Below are positions 27,001 to 35,399 of a stretch of 64,000 bases of DNA, one piece after another. Position 1 is the first letter of the stretch; every line of letters begins with the position of its first letter. A program made the translations under genes and the position numbers. A model generated the notes under the pieces. That model ran no database searches. It was not told where the DNA came from and worked only from the letters and a program-made list of their open reading frames with translations. The DNA lies in the NCBI GenBank assembly GCA_046328125.1, contig JAXLXF010000015.1:93373-157372 (forward strand), read 5' to 3'. The stretch is from JADZEM01 sp046328125 (GTDB taxonomy: Bacteria; Chloroflexota; UBA6077; JACCZL01).

Positions 27001-28381
27001 GGATCGCCTCGCCCATGTCGGCGAACGGGTAGTAGTAGCCCAGGATCGCGTCGAACGCGAGGCCGCGCGCCGACAGCCCCCTGGTGCCCCACTGGCACAT
27101 GCCCGCGCCGTGGCCCCAGCCCGCGCCGTAGGCGGTCAGGCTCCCGATCGAGCCGTCGCCGTTGCGCCCGACCTCTAGCGCCACTGCCGAGCTCGGCAGC
27201 AGCTCACCCGAGGGCGTCCGCATGAAGTTTCGAATGCCCCAGTCTCGCTTCACGGTCCAGCTCACGCTCGGAGCGGCAAATCTGATGGCGAGCGCCCGGC
27301 CGGACGGCCCGCGCTCCGGGACAGACACGTCTTCGATCAGGTCCACGCGCCCATCGCCAGAGCTCGCCACCGACGACGTGCCCTGGAAGCGGGCGATGCC
27401 GTTCTGTACCATCGCGCGGAGCTCACCTGGCCCCCAGGCAACCTGCCAGCGATACCGATCGGAGCCGGAGCAGTTGCTGTCCCAGGTGCTCTTGAAGAAG
27501 GTGAGCGCGCCCCCGTCCGAGGCAAGGTCCGCGCCGCGCGGGATCTCGCCGTCCGCCACGGCATCCTTGTCGCCGGGCACCTGGCTCTGGCCGAAGATTC
27601 GCGCCGCCGCCTCGGTGTGGCCGCCACAGGCCGACGAGTAGAGCGGCTCGAACAACGACCCGCCGCGAGAGAGCACCAGCCCGCGCGTGCCGTCCACGGC
27701 CGCCCGGCCGGCCGGCAACTCGCCGTTCAGTCCGAAGTACGCCTGACAGTGCTGAGAGTCGCAGACGTCGGCGCTCTGGGCACGGTGTGGCGCACCCTGG
27801 CGGCGAGCCAGCGCGTAGGTTCGCGCCGCCACGGCCTGAGCTTTCAGCGGCTCGGCTCCGAACGAGGCCGGCAGCTCCCGCGTGACGACGCCGTACAGGT
27901 ACTCCTCGACGCCCAGCACGTTGACGAGCGCCACGGCCCCGCCAGTCGACGACGCGACCTCCAGGGTGCCTCGGTAGGTGTACGTCTCGCCGCCGCTGCC
28001 AGACTGGTTGCGGAGCGGCGCGCCGTCGCCGGTGCCATTGAAGCGGATCGGGCCGGCCAGGCCCTTCAGGCGGTTGCTGCCTTCCTGGATCCAGAACTGC
28101 TCGCCGTCCCGCCCGACGCTGACCAGCTTGCCGGCCGAGAACTTGGCGACGCCGTCGCCGTTGCCGTCGTACGCCGCGAACTCGCCGTCGCCGCTCACGG
28201 CAATGGAGGCCGCGTCAACGCTGCTGTCCGGGCGGCGGATCAGCACCCGCGCCAGAATCCCGTTGCCGCGAACCTGCGCGCTGGCGACTCTCGGACGGGT
28301 GAGGATGCCGGGCGCGGCCAGCGTTGCGAGGCCACCCATGGACCCGAGGATGAACGATCGGCGCCCGAATCGTCCCGACAT
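26993..28381 (-). CDS. Secreted SpoIID/LytB-domain protein
   Basis: This 462-residue exported protein probably acts on peptidoglycan glycan strands, as SpoIID-family lytic transglycosylases do. The N-terminus carries a twin-arginine-like signal (RFGRRSFILGS), with the mature part starting after VASAQ near residue 38. The SpoIID domain is visible from VLGVEEYLYGVVTREL through EPLKAQAVAARTYAL to the end GWGHGAGMCQWGTRGLS. Several Cys residues suggest disulfides. The ATG at 28381 is preferred to an upstream TTG because it lies directly before the signal peptide and has GGAGAG upstream. There is no other sporulation gene here. Confidence 0.86.
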   Translation of the reverse strand: MSGRFGRRSFILGSMGGLATLAAPGILTRPRVASAQVRGNGILARVLIRRPDSSVDAASIAVSGDGEFAAYDGNGDGVAKFSAGKLVSVGRDGEQFWIQEGSNRLKGLAGPIRFNGTGDGAPLRNQSGSGGETYTYRGTLEVASSTGGAVALVNVLGVEEYLYGVVTRELPASFGAEPLKAQAVAARTYALARRQGAPHRAQSADVCDSQHCQAYFGLNGELPAGRAAVDGTRGLVLSRGGSLFEPLYSSACGGHTEAAARIFGQSQVPGDKDAVADGEIPRGADLASDGGALTFFKSTWDSNCSGSDRYRWQVAWGPGELRAMVQNGIARFQGTSSVASSGDGRVDLIEDVSVPERGPSGRALAIRFAAPSVSWTVKRDWGIRNFMRTPSGELLPSSAVALEVGRNGDGSIGSLTAYGAGWGHGAGMCQWGTRGLSARGLAFDAILGYYYPFADMGEAILT

Positions 28382-28518
28382 TCCCGAGCTCTCCACGTTC
28401 TCGTGCCCCTCTCCACCGGCCCGCCCGGTGCGATCCGCCAACCGCGATGATTGCGGATCTGACGGTCAGACTTCCATGCCGGAGGCTCGCGATGAGCCGA
28501 GATGTGCGCGTTTCGTGA

Positions 28519-29196
28519 CTATGCGGTAGACGGAATCTCCGCAAGTACCGTTGTACCGAGCAACGTCTCAACCTGGCGGCGGTCGCGCAGACGGTCGTCC
28601 AGGTAGTCCAGCAAAAAGGCCAACCCGACTGCGCCGACCAGTCCAGCCATCGTGCGCAGCCCGATCTCTGCAACGGTGAGCGGCAGCGTATTGGTACGGG
28701 CAACCTTCGGCCGGTTGACGATTCGGACGAAGCCGTTATTCGCGTTCAGGAATGCCAGGTAGTCCGACAGCCGGTTGTTTAGCACCCGCTCGTACGCCTC
28801 GGCGATGTCCATCGCGGTCTGCGGGTCGTTCGACGCGATCTGGACGTCCAGTAGACGGTGAGTCTTCTTGGTGCGGGTCAGGTTGACAATCGAGTCCGCG
28901 TCAACGCGCTGGCCCATCTCGGCGCTTACGTCCGCGGCGAACGCCTCACTCCTGAGGAGCTCGCTGAGGTCGTCGGCCAGGTACTCGGAGCTGAGGATCG
29001 CGTAGTACGAGTCGAACTTGAAGAAGTCGCCGACCCGTGGGTCCGGCACGACGCTGATCGCGAGTCGCATCGAGGCGGTGTAGGCGGTCGGCCCTCGGAA
29101 GGCGAGCCCGACCGAGACGATCAGCGAGGCCAGCGTGACGAGGACGATCAGGCGCCCGTGCCGCCGAAGCACCGCACCGTACGCTCTGAGCTCCAT
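28519..29196 (-). CDS. Wzz-type polysaccharide chain-length determinant
   Basis: This 225-residue protein has a membrane helix near residues 16-34, an extracytoplasmic domain with helical segments (about 40-165), a second membrane helix near 178-198, and the typical C-terminal stretch LDYLDDRLRDRRQVETLLGTTVL. It is the second Wzz-type gene of the window and lies at the 3' end of a polysaccharide operon with two glycosyltransferases and a WbaP-like initiator. No kinase gene is adjacent, so it may share the BY-kinase encoded at 3885-4568. AGGGGAG lies upstream of the ATG. Confidence 0.83.
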   Translation of the reverse strand: MELRAYGAVLRRHGRLIVLVTLASLIVSVGLAFRGPTAYTASMRLAISVVPDPRVGDFFKFDSYYAILSSEYLADDLSELLRSEAFAADVSAEMGQRVDADSIVNLTRTKKTHRLLDVQIASNDPQTAMDIAEAYERVLNNRLSDYLAFLNANNGFVRIVNRPKVARTNTLPLTVAEIGLRTMAGLVGAVGLAFLLDYLDDRLRDRRQVETLLGTTVLAEIPSTA

Positions 29197-29307
29197 GCGC
29201 TCCCCTCATGGGAAGAAGTCCCGCCGGCGGGGCGCCGGCACGTCGGGGTACTATGCGCCAACCGGACGGAACGGCACAAGGACTGGGAGCAGGCCGGAAG
29301 TCTCAGG

Positions 29308-30417
29308 CTAGACTCGGGTCGGGTCGTCTCGCCACTCGCGGTACGCCCGTTCCACGAACGCGCCGAACCGGTCGCGGAAGACCCGCGAGCTGAACCGTTC
29401 GGCGTTCTGCCGAATCCGAACCGGGTCAAAGGTCAGATGCTCGAAGCGGCGCACGGCGTCGGCCAGGTCGTGTGGAGTCTGCCGCGCGAAGTGGACGCCG
29501 GTCTCGCCGTCGATGACGGTGTCGAGCGCGCCGCCAGCGGCGTAGGCGATCACCGGCTTGCCGGCTGCCTGCGCTTCGACCGGCGCGATCCCGAAGTCCT
29601 CTTCGCCGGGGAAGAGGTAGCCCCGACAGTTCGCGTACAGGTCGCGCAGGGTGTCGTCGCTGACGCGGCCCAGCAGCTCGACGTTCGGCGTGGCGCGGGC
29701 CTGGAGCCGGGCGCGGTCCCGTCCGTCGCCTACGATCTTGACTGGCAGCCCGAGCTCCCTGAACGCGTCCACGATCAGGTCTTTCCGCTGGTACGGCGTC
29801 AACCGGCCGACCGTCATGTAGTAGTCGCCGGTCGGGCAGTGGCTCGGGAACTGCTCGGTGTCCACGGGCGGGTAGATGATCTCGGAGTCGCGGCGGTAGT
29901 ACTTACGGATGCGCGCCGCCACCGCCGTCGAGATCGAGACGAAGCGATCCACCCGCGCCGAGGTGCTGACGTCCCACAACCGCAGGTAGTGGATGAGCGG
30001 CGGCAGGATCATCCGGGTGAACCCGCCCAGCCGCTCACGATCGACATAATCCCGGTACCGCCAGACCCAGCGCATCGGGGTCAGGCAGTAGCTGATGTGC
30101 ATCGTGTTCGGGCCGGTGATCACGCCCTTGCAGAAAGCGCTGCTGTTCGAGATCACCACGTCGTAGGCGCCCAGGTCGAACGACTCGAACGCGATGGGGT
30201 AGGCCATCAGGTACGCCTGGTGGCGGGTCATGACGAACGGCAGGCGCTGCATGAACGACGTGCGGATGTCCCACGAGCGGTACGCGGCCGGCATCGCGGA
30301 CGGATCGTACATCGAGGTGTAGATCGGCGCGTCCGGATACATGTCGTGGAGCTGCTCGAGCACACGCTCGGCGCCGCCGTACTGATTCAGGTAGTCGTGG
30401 GCGAGAGCAACTTTCAT
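29308..30417 (-). CDS. Family 4 glycosyltransferase
   Basis: This is a GT-B fold glycosyltransferase of 369 residues. The N-terminus MKVALAHDYLNQYGGAERVL carries the acceptor-side glycine motif. The C-terminal half has the donor-binding Glu motif EDFGIAPVEAQAAGKPVIAYAAGG near 270-293, typical of GT4 retaining enzymes such as mannosyltransferases. It probably adds a sugar to an undecaprenyl-linked intermediate on the cytoplasmic side. The ATG at 30417 is preferred over a GTG seven codons upstream because family N-termini start at MKVAL. The start lies 10 nt after the WbaP-like gene, consistent with one operon. Confidence 0.88.
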   Translation of the reverse strand: MKVALAHDYLNQYGGAERVLEQLHDMYPDAPIYTSMYDPSAMPAAYRSWDIRTSFMQRLPFVMTRHQAYLMAYPIAFESFDLGAYDVVISNSSAFCKGVITGPNTMHISYCLTPMRWVWRYRDYVDRERLGGFTRMILPPLIHYLRLWDVSTSARVDRFVSISTAVAARIRKYYRRDSEIIYPPVDTEQFPSHCPTGDYYMTVGRLTPYQRKDLIVDAFRELGLPVKIVGDGRDRARLQARATPNVELLGRVSDDTLRDLYANCRGYLFPGEEDFGIAPVEAQAAGKPVIAYAAGGALDTVIDGETGVHFARQTPHDLADAVRRFEHLTFDPVRIRQNAERFSSRVFRDRFGAFVERAYREWRDDPTRV

Positions 30418-30427
30418 ACCGCTCGAT

Positions 30428-31927
30428 TCAGAAGGCACCTCGGCCTTGAAGGACCGCCGGAATCGTCCGCAGCAGGATACGAAAGTCCAGTCCTAAAGAC
30501 CAGTTCTCGATGTAGTAGATGTCGTAGATGACCATCTCGTCGAAGGTCAGCTCGCTGCGCCCGCTGACCTGCCAGAGCCCGGTCAGGCCCGGCGAGACGG
30601 CCAGCCGCTTGTAGTGCCACTCCTCGTAGTTGGCAACCTCCGGCGGGATCTGCGGGCGCGGCCCGACCACGCTCATGTCGCCGACCAGCACGTTCCAGAA
30701 CTGGGGCAGCTCGTCGAGGCTCCAGCGGCGGATGAACGCGCCCACGCGGGTCCGGCGCGGGTCCTGGCGGTCCTTGAACAGGCGATTGTCGCCGTCCGTC
30801 TCGGTGACCATCGCGGCCCGCAGCTGGTCCGCGTCCTGGCGCATCGAGCGAAACTTCAACATCATGAACGGGTGGCGGCTTCGCCCGATCCTGGTATGCC
30901 GGTACAGGATCGGACCGCGCGACTCCAGCTTGATGAGCGCTGCGATCACCAGCAGCAGCGGCGACAGCGCCAGCAGCGCGAGCGACGACACCAGCACGTC
31001 GATGGCGCGCTTGGTGAAGGCGTTCCAGCCCTGGATCGAGACGTCTTTGAGGCCGATCAGCGGGATGCCGCTGACCGTGTCCACGTCCACACGGCTCAGG
31101 CTCATCTCGTACAGGTCTGGGACCAGCTTGAAGCTGACCTGACCCTGGCGGCAGTGGTCCACGATCCTCAGGATCGCGGCGTGCGACGCCGACGGCAGCG
31201 CGACGATCACCTGGTCGATCCGCTCCTCGTCGGCCAGCCGCTCCACCTCGTCCAGGCCGCCCAGGTGCCGGAACCGTCCGAAGTCGCCGGCTCGGTCGTC
31301 GTCCACGAAGCCGACCACCTGATAGCCGAGGTGTCCACGCGCGGCCAGGCTCTGCATGATGATCCGGCCGAGGTTGTTGCCGCCGACCACCAGCACCCGC
31401 TCGACGCCGATCCCCTTGCGGTACAACAGCGACGAGACCAGCTGCACCAGCGCCCGCCCGGCGATCACACACACGAACGCCAGCAGCCAGGCCAGGATGA
31501 ACGTCAGCCGTGAGGTGGCCGGGTAGCGCAGCAGGGCCACGCCAGCGAACACCGACATCGTCGCCAGGGCCGTGCTGCGGAACACGCCGGGGATGTCGTC
31601 GAACCACTCGGTGCCGCGCCGCTGGCGGTACAGGCCGGTCATGGCGAACGTCACCAGAGTCAACGGGATCAGGCCGGCCAGCAGCGGCGCGAAGACCGAG
31701 AACGGGACGAAGTTCGTCTCTTCGATCTCCGGGCCGATCTCGGCGAGGTAGCGCGTCGCCCAGCTGGCGTAGAACGCCAGGGCGATCGTCAGCGCGTCAG
31801 CCACCAGCAGCACGGCCGTCAACACCCAGGCTCGACGCCCGCCAGACGGGCCGTCGTTGCGCTCCGCGATCGTCGAAGCTGACCGGGTGGCGGACGGAAT
31901 GCGCCCGCTCGGCTCGACGACCGTCAT
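30428..31927 (-). CDS. Undecaprenyl-phosphate sugar phosphotransferase (WbaP/WcaJ-like)
   Basis: This is a 499-residue initiating enzyme that transfers a sugar-1-phosphate from a nucleotide sugar to undecaprenyl phosphate. Four N-terminal membrane helices (residues about 35-160) precede a Rossmann-like CoA-binding-type domain (VERVLVVGGNNLGR near 176). A further membrane hairpin near 306-328 leads to the catalytic bacterial sugar transferase domain, with KRAIDVLVSSLALLALSPLL, LKFRSM, RRWSLDELPQFWNVL, and GDMSVVGPRPQ. The ATG at 31927 replaces a TTG three codons upstream. It is the committing enzyme of this polysaccharide operon; the sugar could be glucose or galactose. Confidence 0.92.
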   Translation of the reverse strand: MTVVEPSGRIPSATRSASTIAERNDGPSGGRRAWVLTAVLLVADALTIALAFYASWATRYLAEIGPEIEETNFVPFSVFAPLLAGLIPLTLVTFAMTGLYRQRRGTEWFDDIPGVFRSTALATMSVFAGVALLRYPATSRLTFILAWLLAFVCVIAGRALVQLVSSLLYRKGIGVERVLVVGGNNLGRIIMQSLAARGHLGYQVVGFVDDDRAGDFGRFRHLGGLDEVERLADEERIDQVIVALPSASHAAILRIVDHCRQGQVSFKLVPDLYEMSLSRVDVDTVSGIPLIGLKDVSIQGWNAFTKRAIDVLVSSLALLALSPLLLVIAALIKLESRGPILYRHTRIGRSRHPFMMLKFRSMRQDADQLRAAMVTETDGDNRLFKDRQDPRRTRVGAFIRRWSLDELPQFWNVLVGDMSVVGPRPQIPPEVANYEEWHYKRLAVSPGLTGLWQVSGRSELTFDEMVIYDIYYIENWSLGLDFRILLRTIPAVLQGRGAF

Positions 31928-31970
31928 CGGAGCCAACCGTTGGCGGTCTCAGGTGAGCACGGCAGCGCCC

Positions 31971-33110
31971 TCATGATCCGAGCACCTCGCGATACACCTG
32001 CACCGTCTCCTCGGCCATCTTGCGCCAGGAGAACGTGGCCGCTCGCGCTCGTCCAGCCGCTGCCAGCGCAAGCCTGCGCGGCTCGTCTTCCAGTAGCTCT
32101 CGGAGTGCCGAGCACAGTCCCTCGACGTCTGACGGGTCCACCAGCAGCCCCGCATCCCCCACCACTTCGGGCAGGGAGGAGGAGCTCGACGAGACGACGG
32201 GAGCTCCGCACGCCATCGCCTCCAGAAGGGGAAGACCGAATCCTTCGTACCGACTTGGGAACGCGAAAACGGTCGCACTACTATACCAGAGGGGTTGGTC
32301 GTCGTCTGGCACGAAGCCCGGAAACCGCACAGCATCTTCGAGCCCGAGCTGTCGAGTGAGCTCGAAGATCGAGTCGTACTGCCAGCCGCGCGGACCGGCC
32401 AGCACCAGGATATGGTCGTCGCTCCCCTGGGCGCGGAGCATCCCGTACGCCCGCACCAGCGTTTCGAGGTTCTTGCGGGGCTGAAGCGTGCCCTGATAGA
32501 GCACGAACCGTTCTGGCAAGTTGTGACGCGTTCGGAACGCCCGCACGGCCTCCGGGCTGGCCGGCTGCAGGCTCTCGTCCGCGGCCAGGAGGATCGCGGT
32601 GACCCGTTCGGGGGCCACGCCGCACAGCTCGACGACGTCGCGTCGCGCGTCCTCGGAGATGGTGATGACGCGGTCGGCGCGGCGCAGCGACGGCGGCGTA
32701 AAGGTGCTGAGATAGACGCGGTTGGCGCGGTTGTACACCTCGGGAAACCGGAGGAAGCTCAGGTCGTACACGGTCACGACGGTCTTGCCACGCCAGCCAA
32801 ACGGTGAGACGAACCCGAGCGCGTGCAGGAGCTCGGCGCGCTCGCGCAGCAGCTCGACCGGCAGAACGGTCTGCTCCCAGGCGATCCGCACCGGTGGCCG
32901 CTCGACGGGCAGCCGCGTCAGCCGCGAGCGCATCCTCGGGCGCGCCAGCAGCCGCCGATTCGGCTCGCTGTACGGGGCATAGACGAGATATCGCTCGTCG
33001 CCAGGGACGTTCGGGAGCTCGGTCAGCAGCTGCTGGAGCACCCGGTTGATGCCGGCCGAGCGGTAGCCGGCCGACGACGAGAGGAGCTGGGCGTTCAGCG
33101 CGATGGGCAA
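31971..33110 (-). CDS. Family 4 glycosyltransferase (mannosyltransferase-like)
   Basis: This is a GT4 protein of 379 residues and the first gene of the second polysaccharide operon. The N-terminal pattern ALNAQLLSSSAGYRSAGINR is characteristic of one GT4 subgroup. The donor-binding region is PSRYEGFGLPLLEAMACGAPVVSS near 285-308, with the conserved Glu-x7-Glu arrangement. The gene starts with TTG at 33110; AGGAAG about 8 nt upstream and the family N-terminus support it. There is no ATG in the vicinity. The next gene downstream begins after 43 nt. Exact sugar and linkage are unknown. Confidence 0.88.
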   Translation of the reverse strand: MPIALNAQLLSSSAGYRSAGINRVLQQLLTELPNVPGDERYLVYAPYSEPNRRLLARPRMRSRLTRLPVERPPVRIAWEQTVLPVELLRERAELLHALGFVSPFGWRGKTVVTVYDLSFLRFPEVYNRANRVYLSTFTPPSLRRADRVITISEDARRDVVELCGVAPERVTAILLAADESLQPASPEAVRAFRTRHNLPERFVLYQGTLQPRKNLETLVRAYGMLRAQGSDDHILVLAGPRGWQYDSIFELTRQLGLEDAVRFPGFVPDDDQPLWYSSATVFAFPSRYEGFGLPLLEAMACGAPVVSSSSSSLPEVVGDAGLLVDPSDVEGLCSALRELLEDEPRRLALAAAGRARAATFSWRKMAEETVQVYREVLGS

Positions 33111-33171
33111 GGTTTCACTTCCTCGCTGGTGCGTGTAGGTCGTATTCTTCCACGAGTCGAGTCCGATACTC

Positions 33172-33201
33172 TTGACGACTCGAAGACGGGGCGGGGATAA
33201 T
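33172..33201 (+). promoter_or_regulatory. Sigma70-type promoter of the PH-domain gene
   Basis: TTGACG at 33172-33177 and GATAAT at 33196-33201 are separated by 18 bp, 10 of 12 consensus matches. It points away from the divergent glycosyltransferase operon, with a predicted start near 33208. Confidence 0.65.
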
Positions 33202-33310
33202 CGCGGCCCGAGTACTCTTGCGTGGGTCGGCCCGCGCGTCGTGGCGGAGCGGTCACACGGATCAGATTGCTGGATCAGTGCCGGACACGACGTGGCGCCC
33301 GAGAGGCTCG

Positions 33311-34186
33311 ATGGCAGGGCTGCTCGGGTTGGGCGCCGCCGCCGCGTTGGCGCTGGCGGCGCTCGCCAGCGGGATCTTCGCGATCCGCCAGCCAGTTGGC
33401 TTCGCGATGTTCCTGGGCCTGCTGGTCGGGTTCGTCTGCGGGGCGCTCGCGCTGCTGCTGTTGGTGCTGACGGTCGGCTACTTTCGTCTCACCTATCGAT
33501 TCGAGCCGGGCGGTCTGAAGATCACCTGGCTCGGCCGCCAGGATGTCATAGCGTACGACAAAGTGGACGGCATCTTCTCCGGCCAGCGGCTCGGCCAGAC
33601 GATGCGGGTGCGCGGGCTCAACTGGCCGGGCTTTCACGTGGGCGTCGGTCGGACGCGGGCGATGGGTTTCGTTCGCTACTTCGTCACGACCGGCGACCTC
33701 GGTCAGATCGCGTTGATCGTCACGCCAGACGTGACGTTCGCGCTCTCGCCGGCCGACCCGGCCGGGTTCCGCCGCGAGCTGATCGCGCGGGTGGAGGCCA
33801 GCGACGAGGGGCTGGCGGTGACAGCGGTCGGCGAGGCCGAGGAGGTCGGACCGACGCCATCGCCGTTACGGGACATCACGCTGTTCGCCACGATCCTGGC
33901 ATCGATTGCCGTCCTGGTCGTCACGGCGCTCTACATCTCGGCGCGCTGGGCCTCGATCCCGGACGTCCTCGCGATGCAGTTCGCGCGTGACGGCACGGTA
34001 CTCTCCTACGGCCAGCGCGAGGACATCTTCCGCCTGCCGGGGATCGGCGCCGCGATCCTGGTCGCGAACCTGGGGATCGGCCTCGCCATCTATGCCCGCG
34101 AGCGGACTGCCGCCCGGATGCTCTGGTCGATCTCGGTGATCGTCCAGGTGCTGGTGCTGGTGGCTACCGCGCGCATCCTGCACTGA
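33311..34186 (+). CDS. Membrane protein with bacterial PH-like domain
   Basis: This 291-residue protein has two N-terminal membrane helices (residues about 3-22 and 32-55). A soluble beta-rich segment (about 60-165) resembles bacterial PH-like domains, with YRFEPGGLKITWLGRQDVIAYDKVDGI. Three further helices lie at the C-terminus around a segment resembling DUF1648 (ARWASIPDVLAMQFARDGTV). The function is unknown. The ATG at 33311 has GAGAGG about 4 nt upstream. Alternative in-frame starts are GTG at 33278 and TTG at 33218. Its own promoter begins at 33172, so the leader would be about 100 nt. Confidence 0.7.
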   Translation: MAGLLGLGAAAALALAALASGIFAIRQPVGFAMFLGLLVGFVCGALALLLLVLTVGYFRLTYRFEPGGLKITWLGRQDVIAYDKVDGIFSGQRLGQTMRVRGLNWPGFHVGVGRTRAMGFVRYFVTTGDLGQIALIVTPDVTFALSPADPAGFRRELIARVEASDEGLAVTAVGEAEEVGPTPSPLRDITLFATILASIAVLVVTALYISARWASIPDVLAMQFARDGTVLSYGQREDIFRLPGIGAAILVANLGIGLAIYARERTAARMLWSISVIVQVLVLVATARILH

Positions 34187-34194
34187 CCCGCCGG

Positions 34195-34509
34195 ATGGCT
34201 CCGAGACGACGCCAGCCACCTGACCCACGTCTTGCGCTGGCCCGCGTCGTGGACCGCCTGAGCGAGCGCCACCAGTACGTGACGTTCGCCGAGATCGAGG
34301 TCGCGGCGCAACGGGTGCGATCGGGCCTTGGGCCTGACGAGCGGGCGGCGTTGGCGGAGCTGGTCGAGAACGCAGTGGCCGAATCGCTGCTCCTGAAAGA
34401 CCTGCGCACGTTCTACGACCGCTCGTCTGGCGCCTTCTCCGACCACTGGGTCTACCGCGTCAATCCCCGCCACCCGCTCGTCGCCGAGCTTGTCGTCGAG
34501 ACCGAGTAG
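34195..34509 (+). CDS. Small hypothetical protein
   Basis: This is a 104-residue basic-to-acidic soluble protein with a helical N-terminal two thirds and a C-terminal segment FYDRSSGAFSDHWVYRVNPRHPLV. I do not recognise a family. The ATG lies 8 nt after the stop of the PH-domain gene, so it is probably cotranscribed. Codon use matches the neighbouring genes. Confidence 0.6.
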   Translation: MAPRRRQPPDPRLALARVVDRLSERHQYVTFAEIEVAAQRVRSGLGPDERAALAELVENAVAESLLLKDLRTFYDRSSGAFSDHWVYRVNPRHPLVAELVVETE

Positions 34510-34562
34510 GCCCGCTGATTCCCACCCTCTGCCAACAACAGGGGCAGTGCGCGCCACAGGGC

Positions 34563-35033
34563 TCAGCCAGGGTCGTCGGGTGGGCTGATCGGGGGTGCGT
34601 CGGGTTGAGAGCGCCTTTGGGCCGGACCGCGAGGGAAGTCGAAGTAGTAGATCCACGCTTTCCGCGCTGTGCGCTGCTGGATGTCGTTCATCTTGAGCCG
34701 CGCCACTGTGGCCCGGCCAATGTCCGTGAGACCGACAATCTCACCGGCATCATCATCGACCTCGAAATGGTGGTCCCAAGTGTCCAGACGGGGATGGTAG
34801 AGGCGGGCAGTTTGGCCACTGAGTGGGTCGCGAGCCGTCATCGCTACGAACTTCGTGCTGTTGCACGCGCGACATGCGAGCGCCAGGTTTGACTCGTCAT
34901 CGGTGCCACCGGCCTGTCGCGGTCGGACGTGGTCCACGTCGAACGTGTAGTTGAAAATCATCTCCGGCGCAAGACAATATTCGCACCGGTTGCCAGCACG
35001 TGCCGCGACGAACCGGTAGAGCCTATGGGGCAT
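34563..35033 (-). CDS. HNH endonuclease
   Basis: This is a 156-residue HNH-fold nuclease. The motif is complete: a CxxC zinc knuckle CEYC at 18-21, the catalytic FDVDHVRPRQAGG near 31-43, ESNLALACRACNSTK near 47-61 with the second CxxC, and the HNH Asn. The first 16 residues and the last 70 have no recognised domain. It overlaps by 11 nt the end of a small coiled-coil-like protein gene on the same strand, suggesting a two-gene unit. Stand-alone HNH proteins of this size occur in mobile and defence settings as well as isolated in chromosomes. No integrase or phage gene is adjacent. Confidence 0.87.
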   Translation of the reverse strand: MPHRLYRFVAARAGNRCEYCLAPEMIFNYTFDVDHVRPRQAGGTDDESNLALACRACNSTKFVAMTARDPLSGQTARLYHPRLDTWDHHFEVDDDAGEIVGLTDIGRATVARLKMNDIQQRTARKAWIYYFDFPRGPAQRRSQPDAPPISPPDDPG

Positions 35034-35316
35034 CGACGGTGCGAGGCACGTGTGTCTGCCGACGCTCCCGTTCGGTCTGGAGAATCATCTCGCGAGTCAG
35101 CTTGCCCCTGACAATGCGTCGCTCCGAAATCACGCGGCGGTACTCCGCCTCGATCAGTTCGCCGTTGCTGTCAAACATCTCCGGACGGTCACGGCGCAGT
35201 TGCTTGAGTAGACGCGCGTTGACCTCAGCCAACTCGGCTTCAGCGCGCTCGATCGCGGCGTTTCGGGCGACGTTCTCGTCATCGAGCCGGTCGGTCAGGC
35301 TCGTGTGGTCTGCCAT
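35023..35316 (-). CDS. Small helical protein upstream of HNH endonuclease
   Basis: This 97-residue protein is highly charged, with a heptad-like region (residues about 10-45) predicted to be coiled coil, and a basic C-terminal third. I do not recognise a family. A strong AGGAGGTAAGGC sequence precedes the ATG. Its stop overlaps the start of the HNH gene, so the two proteins are made together and may interact. The intergenic sequence upstream is locally AT-richer than most of the window. Confidence 0.65.
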   Translation of the reverse strand: MADHTSLTDRLDDENVARNAAIERAEAELAEVNARLLKQLRRDRPEMFDSNGELIEAEYRRVISERRIVRGKLTREMILQTERERRQTHVPRTVDAP

Positions 35317-35399
35317 GCCTTACCTCCTGCGGCCTTTCGAATCCGGAGACAACTACATTACAAAGTGTACCGCCAATCGCACGTCGGCGACGGCGACGG

